Source of the DNA: Nereocystis luetkeana
Lineage: Eukaryota; Sar; Phaeophyceae; Laminariales; Laminariaceae
Direction of reading: 5' to 3'
Assembly (NCBI GenBank): GCA_031213475.1
Contig: JARUPZ010000004.1
Coordinates: 1,785,501 to 1,849,500 of the forward strand
Length of the DNA stretch: 64,000 bases
The notes under the pieces were generated by a model. The model searched no databases. It was not told where the DNA came from and saw nothing but the letters and a program-made list of their open reading frames with translations. Each line of letters begins with the position of its first letter. Position 1 is the first letter of the stretch. Positions 36,394-48,242 of the stretch are shown here, piece after piece. Position numbers and translations under genes: made by a program.

Positions 36394-37849
36394 ATGTCGA
36401 TGAACAACGTGCATTGTTTTCGTTTATCTTCGACATGTATGTATGTAGTTTTCCGGCCGCGTGGTTTCTCTCGAGGTCTCGGCTACGGGGCACACCGGTG
36501 TCCTGCCTGTACACTATAAATACACGTGTGGGCTCTTGTCGGGCTCCTTCGCGCGCGCTTTGAGTTATCAAACTCTCCGAGAACTGGCTCTTTACCCGAG
36601 ATCGTGTTTTGCCGCGCCAGAGCCAAGGAATCCCATCCGCTCGTTTTGTATTGTATGACGCCAAGGGGCTGGGCATAGTTGACGAACGCAGGGCGGGGAC
36701 GGCAGTCTGGGTAGCAAGGTACCAGGCGGATTGGCAGGGAGAACCTGGCTATACTACTCGCACCACAAACTGCTGCCGCCACCTGGAGTGTGCTTTGGGC
36801 TTTGGTCTGCCTGTTATTTTCCCTTTGTTTTTTTTTTCCTCGATTCTTTGTCTTACTCTGTTTACAAGCAGTGTTTTTTTTTTTTTTTTTTCAAGCTTGT
36901 TTTTTTTCAAGTGTTGGCCACCTCGCCTGCTGGGGGGGGGCACGACAGATTGTTTCTTCTATTTTTTGCTTTTGATTTTTTTTTTCTCTCTCCATTTGTC
37001 TTTTTTGTTTTTGGTTTCTCTTTGATTTTCGTTTCTCTATTTCGTATAATGTGTATGTCGTGCCCGTCGTATCTATTCATTCATAGTATGATGACATGGC
37101 ATTACATTGCCCACTAAGTGACTGCTGTGCTTACTGCATACTGCACACGTGGTAGTATCTCTGTGGCGTAGCTTTGTTACCACATAACTTGTATCTCTTC
37201 TAGGATTGAAGAATCGGCACGTACACTGGTTGAGCTGGATGTCGGCGGGTAGAAAGAACGGTTTACTGTGAAGAACACACACACATGGAACCCGATACCG
37301 TGTTCTTGGTTTATTATCCCACAAATGTTCCAATAAAGCACTGTTTCTGAAGTAGTACAGGAGCAGCCCTCGACGGCTGGCCAGCCACGGGACAACCACA
37401 GCCGCGCTTCAGACGTCCCCCGTTGTGACGGTCATGAACGGTGCTCAGCGTGTCTGTAGCGCTCGGGAACAGAACACTCTTTCAGATGATCTCGTTGATC
37501 GTTCTTCTGTTTTGGGCTGTCTGCTGCTGCGGTGTACTTGTATCACGACGGAAGCATCTAACGTGATATCAGCCGTTGTGCAACTGCAGCGGTTCCTTAA
37601 GATTTTTTTTTGTAACAACAGCTACAAGTAAGTGGTGTGTCTATGCGCATGCCTTATTCGCCCATGTGTGCAAGTTTGCGCCTTTGCATGTGTTTGGGGT
37701 ATCCCGAATAGACGCTGGAAGGTAACTTTCCAAAACCCCTCTCAATCTCACATGCAATGTTTATCTTCTCTCCGACGCGTAGAATTGAGAACATATCATT
37801 CGCCGCCTTTCAACAACGGCCCCGCTACAGCAACCATCTTTCGGGCCGC
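36394..37849. other. T-rich spacer; no supported gene
   Basis: Long homopolymer-rich T tracts at 36825-37015 produce Phe-rich chance frames. This is where exons 4-6 of pseudogene D would be expected, but no WSC or PT-linker remnant was found. Confidence 0.45.
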
Positions 37850-38978
37850 TTAACGCTGAGAAGGTCGGATTCTTCAATTTTGAAAACAAAAATGTCAGCA
37901 GTGTCACGATTCTACTGCCTGCCGCGGGAGATACCAGGGGTACATCCTAGGCGTTGAAGCTGAGGGTTAACGATGCGGGGCGGCGGCCAGCACGATCTCT
38001 AGATCCTATGAGAGCTCCCAATGCCATTGAGGATCAACCACGGGTTCACTGCTTGTTACCGAGGCAATTAATTTCGCTAGAGATGTTGGTACTTGTATAA
38101 TCGGTTCTCCTTTTTTAACATAGTTGGCTTCGCAGGGTTCAAGGAAGCCACGGTTCTGTACGCGCCGGCGGAAGAAAGCTATTATCCGTACAACGAATCT
38201 ATCCACAGCTACCGCCAGACTACCCTACCCCCACACAAAACACGACGACGCCCTCCGTCCTGGCTGCGTCCGTTGCGGCTGGGGCGACAGACACGCCGCT
38301 GCTTTGGCCACGATCGCGAAGAACGGGAGTCATACCTAGAAGAAGCAGGCGGAACTCCATCAATACCGATGAAAGTGTGCCTGCTCCAGAATAAACGTTG
38401 ACATCGACTTCATATTTACATGCTTAGGCGATTTCTGTTTTTTTACATCATGGTTGGAATAAAACCTACAATATGAGACGATATAGTTTGTGTACGGCAC
38501 GCCCACGGTTCTTCCAGGAAAGGCGTTCACGACGTCCATAGGGAAGTCCCAACACAGCTCCAACTCAGCCGAGTTAGATATAATATATGCCCGATCTCTC
38601 GAGAACGAGAGCGAGGACAAACAGAACATAAGCAAACGCACACATTCCCCAGTTGGATCCCCCGAACTTTGTACGTGTCGTGAATATGTCGGTCTCCTAT
38701 TCATGCAATGCTTTGTCAGCTTGCATTGTAGATTAATATACTAAAACTCACAACAAGAAGTTTGTTAGGTAGATGTTAATAGAGGAGAAAAAGTAAGAGT
38801 AGTATTGCTGTCGAAATAGTGCAGAACTAGTGGTCGTATACAGTCGTGCTAGTGAAAATGCCAGTCGTATTCGCGTTTATGGAAATATACTGTGGAGTTA
38901 ATAATTGCAGCAGCGTCAGCAGTAGTAGAAGTAGTAGTAGTTGTTGTAGTATTAATATTTAATAGTAGTAAATGCCAG

Positions 38979-39092
38979 TATTACGGGGGACCATAGTTAA
39001 TAGGACCAAATATTGTTAGTAAAAATGGTTAAATATATTTTGGTTTTTATGTATACCATAATAGGCCCTATTAATTATGGTCCCCCGTAATA
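38979..39092 (+). mobile_element. Foldback MITE copy 4
   Basis: TATTACGGGGGACCATAG ... TTATGGTCCCCCGTAATA; inserted at the end of a (AGT)n-rich tract (38930-38972). Slightly longer core than the others. Confidence 0.85.
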
Positions 39093-39313
39093 GTAGGAGT
39101 AAATGTCTGTTAGTGCTTCAAGTAAAGAACATTTGAACACATACACATATATATACGCGTAGTGGTTGGGTCAAGAGTAGCTATCGAATTGAAACACATT
39201 GCACGGCCAAAGTCGATGCCGTTTGTTTGATATCCCGAAACACGGTGGCTTTATGGTTACTTCCATGGAGGAAGTTCCCATGCGACTAAAAATTACGAGT
39301 TCTTACTTTCTTA

Positions 39314-40285
39314 GAGGTAGGATTTACTGCCATGGAAGTTAAAACACATTCCTTAATACGTTCAAGCAACTTCCATGGAAGTTTTCATTAACCTCCATGG
39401 AAGTATATGTACTTCAATGTAAAGTGAAGAAGCTTCCATTCAATTTGCTTCTATGGGATACCAAATAATCTGTCCTACTGTCCCGCTCCCATTTAACACC
39501 CTTTTCTCGCCCATCCGGTGCAGAAACCTCCTACGAGCCCTCTGTATTTTGCTTCCGTGAGAGTGTCCCAGCATTGAAAATCGGCATTTTTTTTTATTCG
39601 CCTGGAAGTAGGACTCACCGCTATAGAAGTCAATAACAGATTCCATGGGACGTTCCACGACTCCCGTGGAAGATTTCATCAACTTCCGTGGAAGTCGATA
39701 TACTTTTTTGGAAGACAATAAAGCTTCCCTATAATCTTCTTCCATGGGGTACTCGGCAATTTATCCTACTGCTCTGCTTCCATTTGGCACCCTGTTGTCA
39801 CCCATCAGGCACAACAGTACTCCTAGCCCTCGGCAGACGCAGCTTGAGGCCAGTCGCCCTGATCCCAAGAATTATGGAAGAAATTTTGTTCCACGAGGCT
39901 GTACAACTCCCATGGAAGAAAATTAGACTTCTTGGAAATGAACAATCGTCCGACGACGTAAAACAATTAATTACCAAAATCGAAGAAAAAATGTGTTGCA
40001 CATTTACGTGCACGGAAGTGAGAACTAACTTCGGCGGAGTCTTACGCAATTTATAGAACGCTCCCAATAAACGTGGTTGTGCAAACTTCAGTCGCTGAAG
40101 GTTAGAGAAAGGATCCCCTTCCACCGACAGCGGAAGTTCCAAGTGCTGTACCAACTACTGTCGTGAAAAGACGGAACATGCAAGAAACAACCTTCCAAGG
40201 CAGCCCTTAATACTTCCGTGAAAGTAACATTGATGGAATTTTTAACCGATTGAACAACGAGGTAACTTCCATGGAAAGTGTTAAG
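39314..40285. repeat. Diverged tandem repeat, 291-bp period, with CTTCCATGGAAG palindromes
   Basis: Units at about 39314-39604 and 39605-39895 align at a constant 291-bp offset (TAGGA at 39318/39609, GCTTCC at 39432/39723, TCCTACT at 39473/39764). A third, more diverged part runs to about 40285. The palindrome and variants (CTTCCGTGGAAG, CTCCCATGGAAG) recur more than ten times, and a few lie just upstream (39262-39300). Long frames here follow the repeat and are not accepted as genes. Confidence 0.75.
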
Positions 40286-40944
40286 TGTACAAAAAAAAAA
40301 ACTCGGGGACCCCCTTTGTCGGGTCCGACACTTGAACTATCCAAACGTCTTCCCAGAGCCCTTGCCAAAGTTTCCAAATAAATGACGAATCAAATGGAGG
40401 AGGAAAAAACACACTGTTGAAGTAAAATTAAAAAAGACAAACATATATTTTAAAAACTTGTGCAAAATTCAGGATATCTCAATGACTTCTTGAGGAATTA
40501 TTGCCAAAGGTTTCACCGCCAATCGTAGAGGACCTGAAACCGGCTGGCCCAGAAAACCATATGCCAGGTGCTTCTTAGATAATTGACGAACGTTTTGGTC
40601 CTACAGAAGCGCCTGGCCAGTGCTTACCTTTTGGGGGCCGATGGATGGACCGGACACGATTTCGCCTCTGCCACCATCCCTAGTTCCTCAACGCAATCAG
40701 ATGGCGATGTATGTTGCCGCCTTCCACTGTGTGGGGGTGAATATTACACTAAACACGCGACATTCGAGTAAATAACCCAGGCGGCGCGTGTTCATAATTG
40801 GCGACGGAGACGCTTACCGGGGTTCAGCTTGAACCAAGTCGTACGAAAGGACGTTCCTTCGGTTGAACGGGTGTCTATGCAGCGCGAGGGGGACTTCGCT
40901 CGTAAGGCAGCCAAGCCAGTGCCTACACCTTCCTACTCACTCAC
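40286..40944. other. No supported gene
   Basis: Lies between the tandem array and the exon 1 remnant of pseudogene D (in the position of its intron 1). Nothing recognised. Confidence 0.4.
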
Positions 40945-41649
40945 CGTACTGCCTGATACCGCCGTCTCTTTGTCTAAGGTGAACGTCGAGGTAATATCGT
41001 CGCGCAGGGGCAGTATAGACTATTGTGCCTCGGAGATGCAAACTATAGTGTGTAAGTAAGGTCTTGAAGCGTAAAAGTACCTCAAAGTAAAGGACACGGT
41101 ATTAATAACTCAAGTCAACACGTCACTTCATTCGCCAACGGATTCCCAGATATTTAATCCATGCGGTACCTACCAGCAAATGAGCATGCACCTGTCTTCT
41201 TATAGTTTGTCGTAGCGGGCTACCCCCCTCGTCATTGAGACATCTTCGACCCTCAACCATACTCCAACGAAAGAGGTGAGTTTGATTTGATCAAACCCAT
41301 GTCGATTGAGCCTATATCAAGAACGAACCAACCTACCCGACTCTGCGATCGTTTCATCAGCATACTATAATAATAGTCGAAACCACAAATTTTCACCAGA
41401 CCGCAGCAGAACCAACATCCTGCTTACGGCTTGATCTACAATTTGTTGAGGTACGTAGAAACAAGATATCTATATACTTTGTAGAGATCACGTAGCTGTA
41501 GTGGTTGCTTACAGCCGAACAACCGTGTTCGAAGCTGGACACATCGCACAACGGTTTACTACGAATACGCTTGGTGTATGGTATAGAGTCTTCCCAGGAT
41601 CGTCGATACTCTCGATCAACAAGACATACCTCTTAGTCATATATTTATA

Positions 41650-41865
41650 CTTTCCTGGTGGATCATTAGGGGGAGGCTGGCCAGGGACTGTGGGTAAGAC
41701 GTTCGGGAAGATGTCAAGTAGAGGCATGGTGTAGTCCCAACGAGATACGTCAGTTTAGCTCTACCACCGAAACACAATCTACCATAGCCAAACTTAACTG
41801 AAGAGGTTTGGTACGAGTCGAACATTGGGGGTTATGGGCGTACCGTGTGCCGACAGAGAGATCAA
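41650..41865 (-). promoter_or_regulatory. Decayed upstream block of pseudogene D
   Basis: On the minus strand it keeps CACGGTACGCCCATAACC (around 41850-41830) and a weakened pyrimidine motif. The donor GT is lost (CCACCAG followed by GA, near 41655). It stands about 0.6-0.7 kb upstream of the exon 1 remnant, the same layout as in A, B and C, and supports D as a duplicate of the whole unit including its promoter. Confidence 0.5.
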
Positions 41866-44800
41866 CAGACTGACATTAAATCCAAGGCAAGTCACCAACT
41901 TTGTGGCCGGTTTAAACGCTAGGGTGATTCGTTGTGAAACCTGTATATAGAGGACTGGTGGGGGGGGCGACAGCGGCAGTACTGACACTTGATACCACTA
42001 TTGAAGAGATATGGCAGAAATTAACAGAGGGTGTGGCAAGGTCCACGGGTAGGCCTTGTAGCATAGACAATATCCCATGATACCGTCACCGCCTCGAGTG
42101 TATTTTCGGCTATTTTCTCTGAGGCGTTCGACCATAGAGGTTCACCCGACACCTTTCAGGGGTTCCGATGCCCCCCCAAGGTATAACGGGGAAATTTACG
42201 TGACAAACATATGAATACGAAGCTACACAAATCTTGTGCGTGTAGGCGCGCAATGTGTTCCATATCGTAGAGCACGAGTTACATACTCATCCTTCAACTG
42301 TCGCCCGGTAAGGACGTCGTGGTCGCTCAGGAGGAGGTTTCCCACAAAATGATATACCTCCATCGTACAACGCCTCGTTTAGTTTTTCTGCATTTGCCGT
42401 GTGTCTCTCTTGGTTTCCTTTCCGCCCACGCCGTCCGTATGGCAGTATCTTCATTTTGTCCGTGTGGTTTCGTCCGTGCAGAGGTGTTATGTTGCTCTTC
42501 AGCTCGTCTGCCTTTCTTCTTGAATCCTGTCTGACCTTTTTGCATCGATGATATTTTGCATCATTTCCTCAATTTATGGTGTATTGTACTTTTGCTCCTG
42601 TCTCTCGACCGGTCTATGTCTTGGTGTTACTTCGAATGTATGCCCGGTTTGTTGACAGTATAATTGTTTTAGCTTGAGTTGTTCACACGATGTTTATTTC
42701 TCCTCAAGCTTGGTATGTGGCAATATCATCGATATATCTCTCTACAATATAAATCAGGAGGGAGACTGGGTGTACTCATGATGTTTTACGAGGAACTAGT
42801 TATTTATGTGCTCTGGTTATTATGTCGTATGTGGTGGGGATTAGTTTGTTATTGATCTTATATTGGGCATACGATGAAGTTTTAATGAATCGTGTGAGGT
42901 GTGAAGCAGTCTGTTTGTTTTCATCTACCTCGTTTTATAGTGCCCCTTGTAGCTTACGCCAAAAATCCGGGGCCCGTTCAACAAGTTTTGCTGTATATCG
43001 TTGCCACAGCCTACTGCCGTCGATACTGCCATATAACCGTGTGGCAAGATTGCTCGTCTTCGTAAGACGGGTCAGACACATCGTTGCCAAAACGGAACCT
43101 TTGAAAGCCGAAACAAATAACGCAGTAAAACACAATTTAATACTAACCGATACACAAAATAAATGTAAAATTCGTCCGAAGTGTCAACGGGAACAGAAAC
43201 GAGACACCGGTGAGACAAGTCGTACGTTACAGACACGATGGATTGCGACTACGTCGCGGTACGACGTATAATGATATCTTGGTGTATCTACTGGAGTATG
43301 TCACCCCCCTACGAGTAGGTCAAGGGGGTCATGCAGACTCGATTCGCTCTTGCGAATATATTTCAAATTTCACAGGAGTTCTTGTTTACTATGCTCCATT
43401 AATGGGTTCCGTCGATATCAAACTATTTCAATCTTGCTTTCCCTTCGATTCCCATGCCCTTTTATGTTCATTACACAAATTCCTGACCCGAGAGTCGGAT
43501 AACCACTACCAGTTAATTGGATAACCACTACCAGTTAAAAACAAGCCCCCCGATTCACCCTGAGGCCTGGCGGAAGCATGAAGACGCGTTGAATTATGCA
43601 ACACACAGTCGACATAAACGACTTGTATTCCCAGTATCTAGAATATGGTACACATGAGTCTATATATATATGTTGGTCATAGTGGATGCTGCTGCACGCG
43701 GCTGGAAATATCGCCCACAACACTCACTCTATGATTTAGTCCGGGTCCGGTCGGTTCTTCCCGTTTAAGTAATATTAAATCACGTATTTTTCTTCTACTC
43801 GTGTCAGCGAAGGTGTTGTCTTCTCGCTCAGGCGCGTCAGCAGAGTGCTGGCCTTGGGGCGACCGTAACCACCCCGACTGTCGTTGAAAGCAACACATGT
43901 AGTACGTACGCATAGATAGGTGAAAATGGAGAGGATATTTTAGGTATCTCCAACATCTGTAGCAGCACATTCAGCACGTGCTTAGTGGTAAAGGATGGAG
44001 AAGATACGCTCAGTATCCCTCCGGGAACGGTACCAGAGTACAGGCTATGGTTGAAGAAACAATATAGGCTACGGAAGATCAAGCGTTCGTACTCAGAAAA
44101 AGCATAAAACTAGGGATGCCCCCTAATGGTGTTTGCGCTGAGTACAAGGGTCCTTGCCTGTTTTGTCATGTTTCGAACAGAGAACCCAAGGGTCTTCTTT
44201 TGTGTTTCCGAAGTATGAGCGCACACGAGCACCGCTCGTCTACGAGCTCCCTCTACGTTTACTCACCATCAGCCTTCATCGCCTGAGCCAACCAATCACT
44301 CATCATAGGCCTGGGGCCACGACGATTTTCGTCGTCTCTTCTCTTGAAGCTTCTCGTACAAGTCGCTTCACCGCGACGTCGTGTTTGCCTCAAACACCGC
44401 CCAGCTATTCCCTTCTGGTGTTTGTCGCGGCAGGACATACATGCCGTCTTGGTACATGCATCGCATTGTCGACTGGATCTTAGATTCTTCCATGCCCGTC
44501 TTAGTTCTCGGTACGCAATTAGTTTCATCGCCCTATAGTCCGTCCACGTTGATCTCCTTGAAACGTCGATCCGAGAAATATTCACCCTTTTACTGCACTT
44601 TTCCACTCAACAGAAGATGGCACGAAGACGATTGTCGCCCGGGTCTTGTCCGTCTCTCGTGCTAGAACCGTTAGGTTCGCGGTTTTAGAAAGGATTTTAT
44701 CGTCCGTAACGTCCAGGTATGTGTTCGACAGCTTGAGCAGCATTGCTTCCTGTCCGAGGCTCCGACTTTCGCTTATTGCCCAATGCTTGCGCCTGAAAAA

Positions 44801-47322
44801 CTGCGGGTTCCTTCGGCACCCTGCGCAAGATCGCGTTCAAAACTTCATTCGTTTTATCGTGCTCCGCCCACGTCCGGATAAGGGCTGCAGCTGCACTTCT
44901 TCCAGTCACTCCCGCAGTGGGCGAGGTCCGCCCTTCCATCACTACGACTTTGCCGGACGAGTTTGACTGATCACGGTGAACCTTTGCTCGTTGACATTAT
45001 TGTTGCCATTGGGGTCCGCCGTCGCTGCAGCTTGCACTGGATTGATCAACTCGGTCCAGTTCGAAGCCTCCGAACAGCAGCGAAGCGCGCACGGGTCACT
45101 CGACGAGATTCTTCTTGCCCCACGGCACTCCAATGTTCAGTCTAATAGGTGTTAACGTACTCGTGGTGTATCAGGTCAAATACACGGAACGCATGCGCTG
45201 GAGCAAGCCGTGCACGGCTCGCCTGGTTTGGCTCTTGAAATACTTGTTTCTCTAGCACTCAGTATGTTTTGGTTTAGTCGCTTTCTGGATGTGTTGTGAT
45301 AAAGGTCCAGTTCTATGGAGTCCTGTGGTCGAAAATGGCTCGATCTGACGTTCCAGGGACTCCTGACGTTGTGGACCAACGCACACGAGACGCTATAATG
45401 GCCTATAGAAGCTCGTTGGTCCTATGCCCTCTGATGATGACGATGATGATTTTGATTGAGGCGACCGTCCATCGCAGGTTACTCTGATCTTGGTAGAGCG
45501 TTGAAAACTGCTGGATCAGTGGGTGGTTGTTGACGTAGAAACGGCACCTACCTCTCTAGGCAAGAGACGGCTTAGTACGATAAGATGTTGGAAGTTCAGA
45601 TGCTAGTGTGAATGGAGAAGTAAACAATCGAGTTGCACTTATCTTCATGACCTGGTACACCAAGATTTCTTGTACGACGTGTCCCTAAGTATCTACCGTG
45701 TGCTTGGACTATCGAACGCTGACGTTATTAAAAAATGTGGTGGAATTACTTGGCACGCAGATATATGCGGATTTTCTGGATACGCTTGGTATATACTATC
45801 GCACGTCTAGTGACAAGAGTCATTTCCTTGTCTCATACCATTAAATACACTTCTCTATCACACGACTGTGCTTCAGAGCATCCATATGTTAGAGTCTACA
45901 TATACCATTTTTCAGATATCACCCATATCTAGTTAGATAGTCGCCGCCGTAGTCCTAGTAGTACTAGTCGTCTTAGTAGTAGCAGCAGTAGTAGCACTTT
46001 GTAGTAAAACCCAATTAGCGCTACTACTACTGTAGTTGGAGGAGGAAGGGGTATAATCTTGACCGTGCACACAGCTGAACAGTTTTACCTCCGGTTTCGC
46101 ATCATCAGCTGCTGATCATGTGCGCCTCCTATAACATGAAAATTGTTGTATACTGCCAAACCGAAGCATGCATTGCTGGGAATAGCGCGCAGAGCTACAT
46201 ACCTGCCGGCAATCTCCGTACGATCTCAGAAGTATATTCGGTGACTCATGAATGAACATACCTGCTCGAGAACGATCAAAACACCACTTACGTACCTGGT
46301 ATCCCGTACGATTACTTACTGTTCTTATCCCGCCGATAGCTTCCAAAGATGTGCACTTTGAAGACCAGCTTGAAACAGAGCGCCGCGAAGGAGGCAAAAC
46401 TGCTTGGCATACCTACGAAATATAACTACTTGGAGCCGTCAGCCAGCGAAGACAGTTTACCTGAAATTAACGCAATGAAGGGAAAACAACCGGACGCGTA
46501 GTCTACGTATCGAACATAGCACGCCCCCAACCGTTAGTATATGAACGTAGCGTTGAAGTGAAGCTCATTGCGTGGCCGTGAAAAGAGCGCAACCGTAAGA
46601 ACACAAACCAATCGACTGAATTCAATGCAGTCGGAGACTAACGAACCGTCAGCTAGCTGTGATACCAAATGTTCACACCTCAGACAACGTAACACTCGGA
46701 TAACACTCATACCTGTACACGTTATGGGGCCTATCCAACGGCATGGCAATACCCTACTGTGGCATAGTGTTAGCATTGGGGGGCTATTAGCGTCGCGCGG
46801 AAACAGAGGGTCAGATGCAAATCAGCGAACATTACAACGCTTTAAAGCTACTTTCTTATCTATCTCATCGGCTCTCTTACGGTGACATAGTGTTGCGCAG
46901 TGATTAGTACTGGTACTATTTCGTGAAACAATGAAAAAAATCATGCAGACTCCTACGGTCTCCTACGGTCTTATTCCATAAGATGCACTGCTATCACGAT
47001 TATCCAACAGTTAATTAACTTGCTCACAAAATGTCACAAAATGTCGTGATGTAGTAAGCTCACAAGGCAGAATAACACAGCAACAATGTGTTAAGATTCA
47101 GTGCAGTGTTTGGTATAACGCCCTAACCCAACGTGGACAGCGAGGGCCGTGAATTCCACAATACTAGCCTTAAGCCATTCAAGCGTTCTCCTTGCCGCAC
47201 GTTTCCTCAAGCTCGGATGAAGTTCATTTAACATGCGTTAGGTATGTTATCTTCGGAGCTGGTAGCGATGTAACACTATGTTAAGGGTCACAATAAAGTT
47301 CGGAGGAGTGTGTAAAACATTC
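41866..47322. other. Spacer between pseudogene D and gene C, first part
   Basis: Holds a perfect 20-bp direct repeat (43496-43515 and 43519-43538), a GTAGTA-rich tract (45950-46010), two short duplications (TCCTACGGTC near 46955, TCACAAAATG near 47025) and the dispersed repeat at 42119. The minus frames at 44259-45133 contain Cys-x-x-Cys patterns but are split across frames with no family match. Confidence 0.4.
42119..42172. repeat. Short dispersed repeat, second copy
   Basis: Counterpart of 11412-11465, sharing GAGGCGTTC and ATAGAGGTTCACCCG, then diverging. Confidence 0.5.
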
Positions 47323-48242
47323 AGGCTGTTTCCTATGCAGTTCTATTTCGAGATTCACATTAATTAGTTTTTTCTTGGCACAAAAACGTATGAACCTGCA
47401 TATTCAAATCAAATATGCAAACTTCGACCAGAAACTGTTTGATTTGAGAATCCGATTGCCCAAGTCGTCGAAGTGTGGGCCAAAATCCGACAACTTGGGT
47501 CATCAGATTCTCAAATAAATCGAGAAATGGCATGCCCTCTAAGTTCAAGATGCCCACGACAGCAAGAGTAGCAGAACGACCACTGAGTTGGATAGTGAGG
47601 CAGCTGTATAGCGACCTTGCTTCGCGCCTGACGCGCGGGCGGCGGGCGGGCGGCGGTCAGCGGGTGGCGCATCCCTCCGTGGCCAGACGACAGTCGGCTG
47701 GCGCGGTCTCAGGTCTAGAGACCAAGAGAAGCGCACTCGTCACGCACCTCTCCGTGAATACGAACTCGTAGACTACACTGCTGTACAGCAGGAGCAGCAT
47801 CAGTCACCAAAATATTCACAAAATACCAACACCGGTTGACTCTGGCGCACTCGCCACGTCTCTTCGCCCCCAGACCAGAGGCAGTCAGCGTTGGCTCGGA
47901 CGATTGGGTCCTACGCGCAGGGCAGCGAACCCAGCGCGTATCTTCGCCGCGTCAATCTTATTACGGGGGGCCATAGTTAACAGGACCAAATATTGTTAGT
48001 AAAAATGGTTAAACATATAGGTTTTTATGTATACCACAGGTCCTGTCAACTATGGTTCCCCGTAATAGTAACAGCAGTAACTGTTGGTCTCAGCGTTTGC
48101 TCGAATATCTAGTTGCACTATACATCTGATTTTTCTGCATAGATAGGAAGACTGTTTCGATTTATTTGCCAAGTTCACATCGGAAAATGCGATCGGGTCA
48201 AAATCCGAAAACAAACAATCGAACCGAATGGGAAACTGCCTT
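47323..48242 (+). mobile_element. TIR DNA element, copy 2, with nested MITE
   Basis: Left end AGGCTGTTTCCTATGCAGTT; the right end, reverse complemented, reads AAGGCAGTTTCCCATTCGGT. Homologous to 7065-7808 along nearly all its length. The foldback MITE 47959-48067 sits inside it and breaks the collinearity exactly there, so the MITE inserted later. The frame at 47475-47771 shares TWVxRFxN, YSDxAS and HLSxNTxS-like segments and the same stop position with copy 1. Confidence 0.65.
47959..48067 (+). mobile_element. Foldback MITE copy 5, nested in a TIR element
   Basis: TATTACGGGGGGCCATAG ... CTATGGTTCCCCGTAATA, core ATTGTTAGTAAAAATGG. It interrupts the element 47323-48242. Confidence 0.85.

Larger units (their letters stand above)
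37850..41040 (-). pseudogene. Pseudogene D: degraded fourth copy of the vWA-WSC family
   Basis: Three blocks on the minus strand align, in the right order, with exons 1-3 of gene A. Exon 1 remnant about 41040-40945, ending at a preserved donor context (CACTCACCGTA on the plus strand). Exon 2 (vWA) remnant about 38580-38226, where the translation still shows ELELCWDFPMDVVNAF against [14 protein letters not shown] in A. Exon 3 remnant about 37932-37850, with 23 of 31 bases matching over its best stretch. The MIDAS start is lost, the vWA frame is interrupted, and the 5' non-coding exon has GA where the donor GT should be. No exon 4-6 remnant was seen below 37850, so the copy is also 3'-truncated or too decayed. 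It faces away from gene C, as A faces away from B. An old, non-functional duplicate. Confidence 0.72.

Noticed and set aside
36609-37117. Phe-rich plus frames
   Set aside because: Caused by long T homopolymers.
39688-40056. 122-codon plus frame in the 291-bp tandem array
   Set aside because: Not preserved in the neighbouring unit, so it follows the repeat by chance.
44259-45133. A transposase or zinc-ribbon gene on the minus strand (Cys-x-x-Cys patterns)
   Set aside because: The suggestive segments lie in different frames, no catalytic motif is visible and no family fits.
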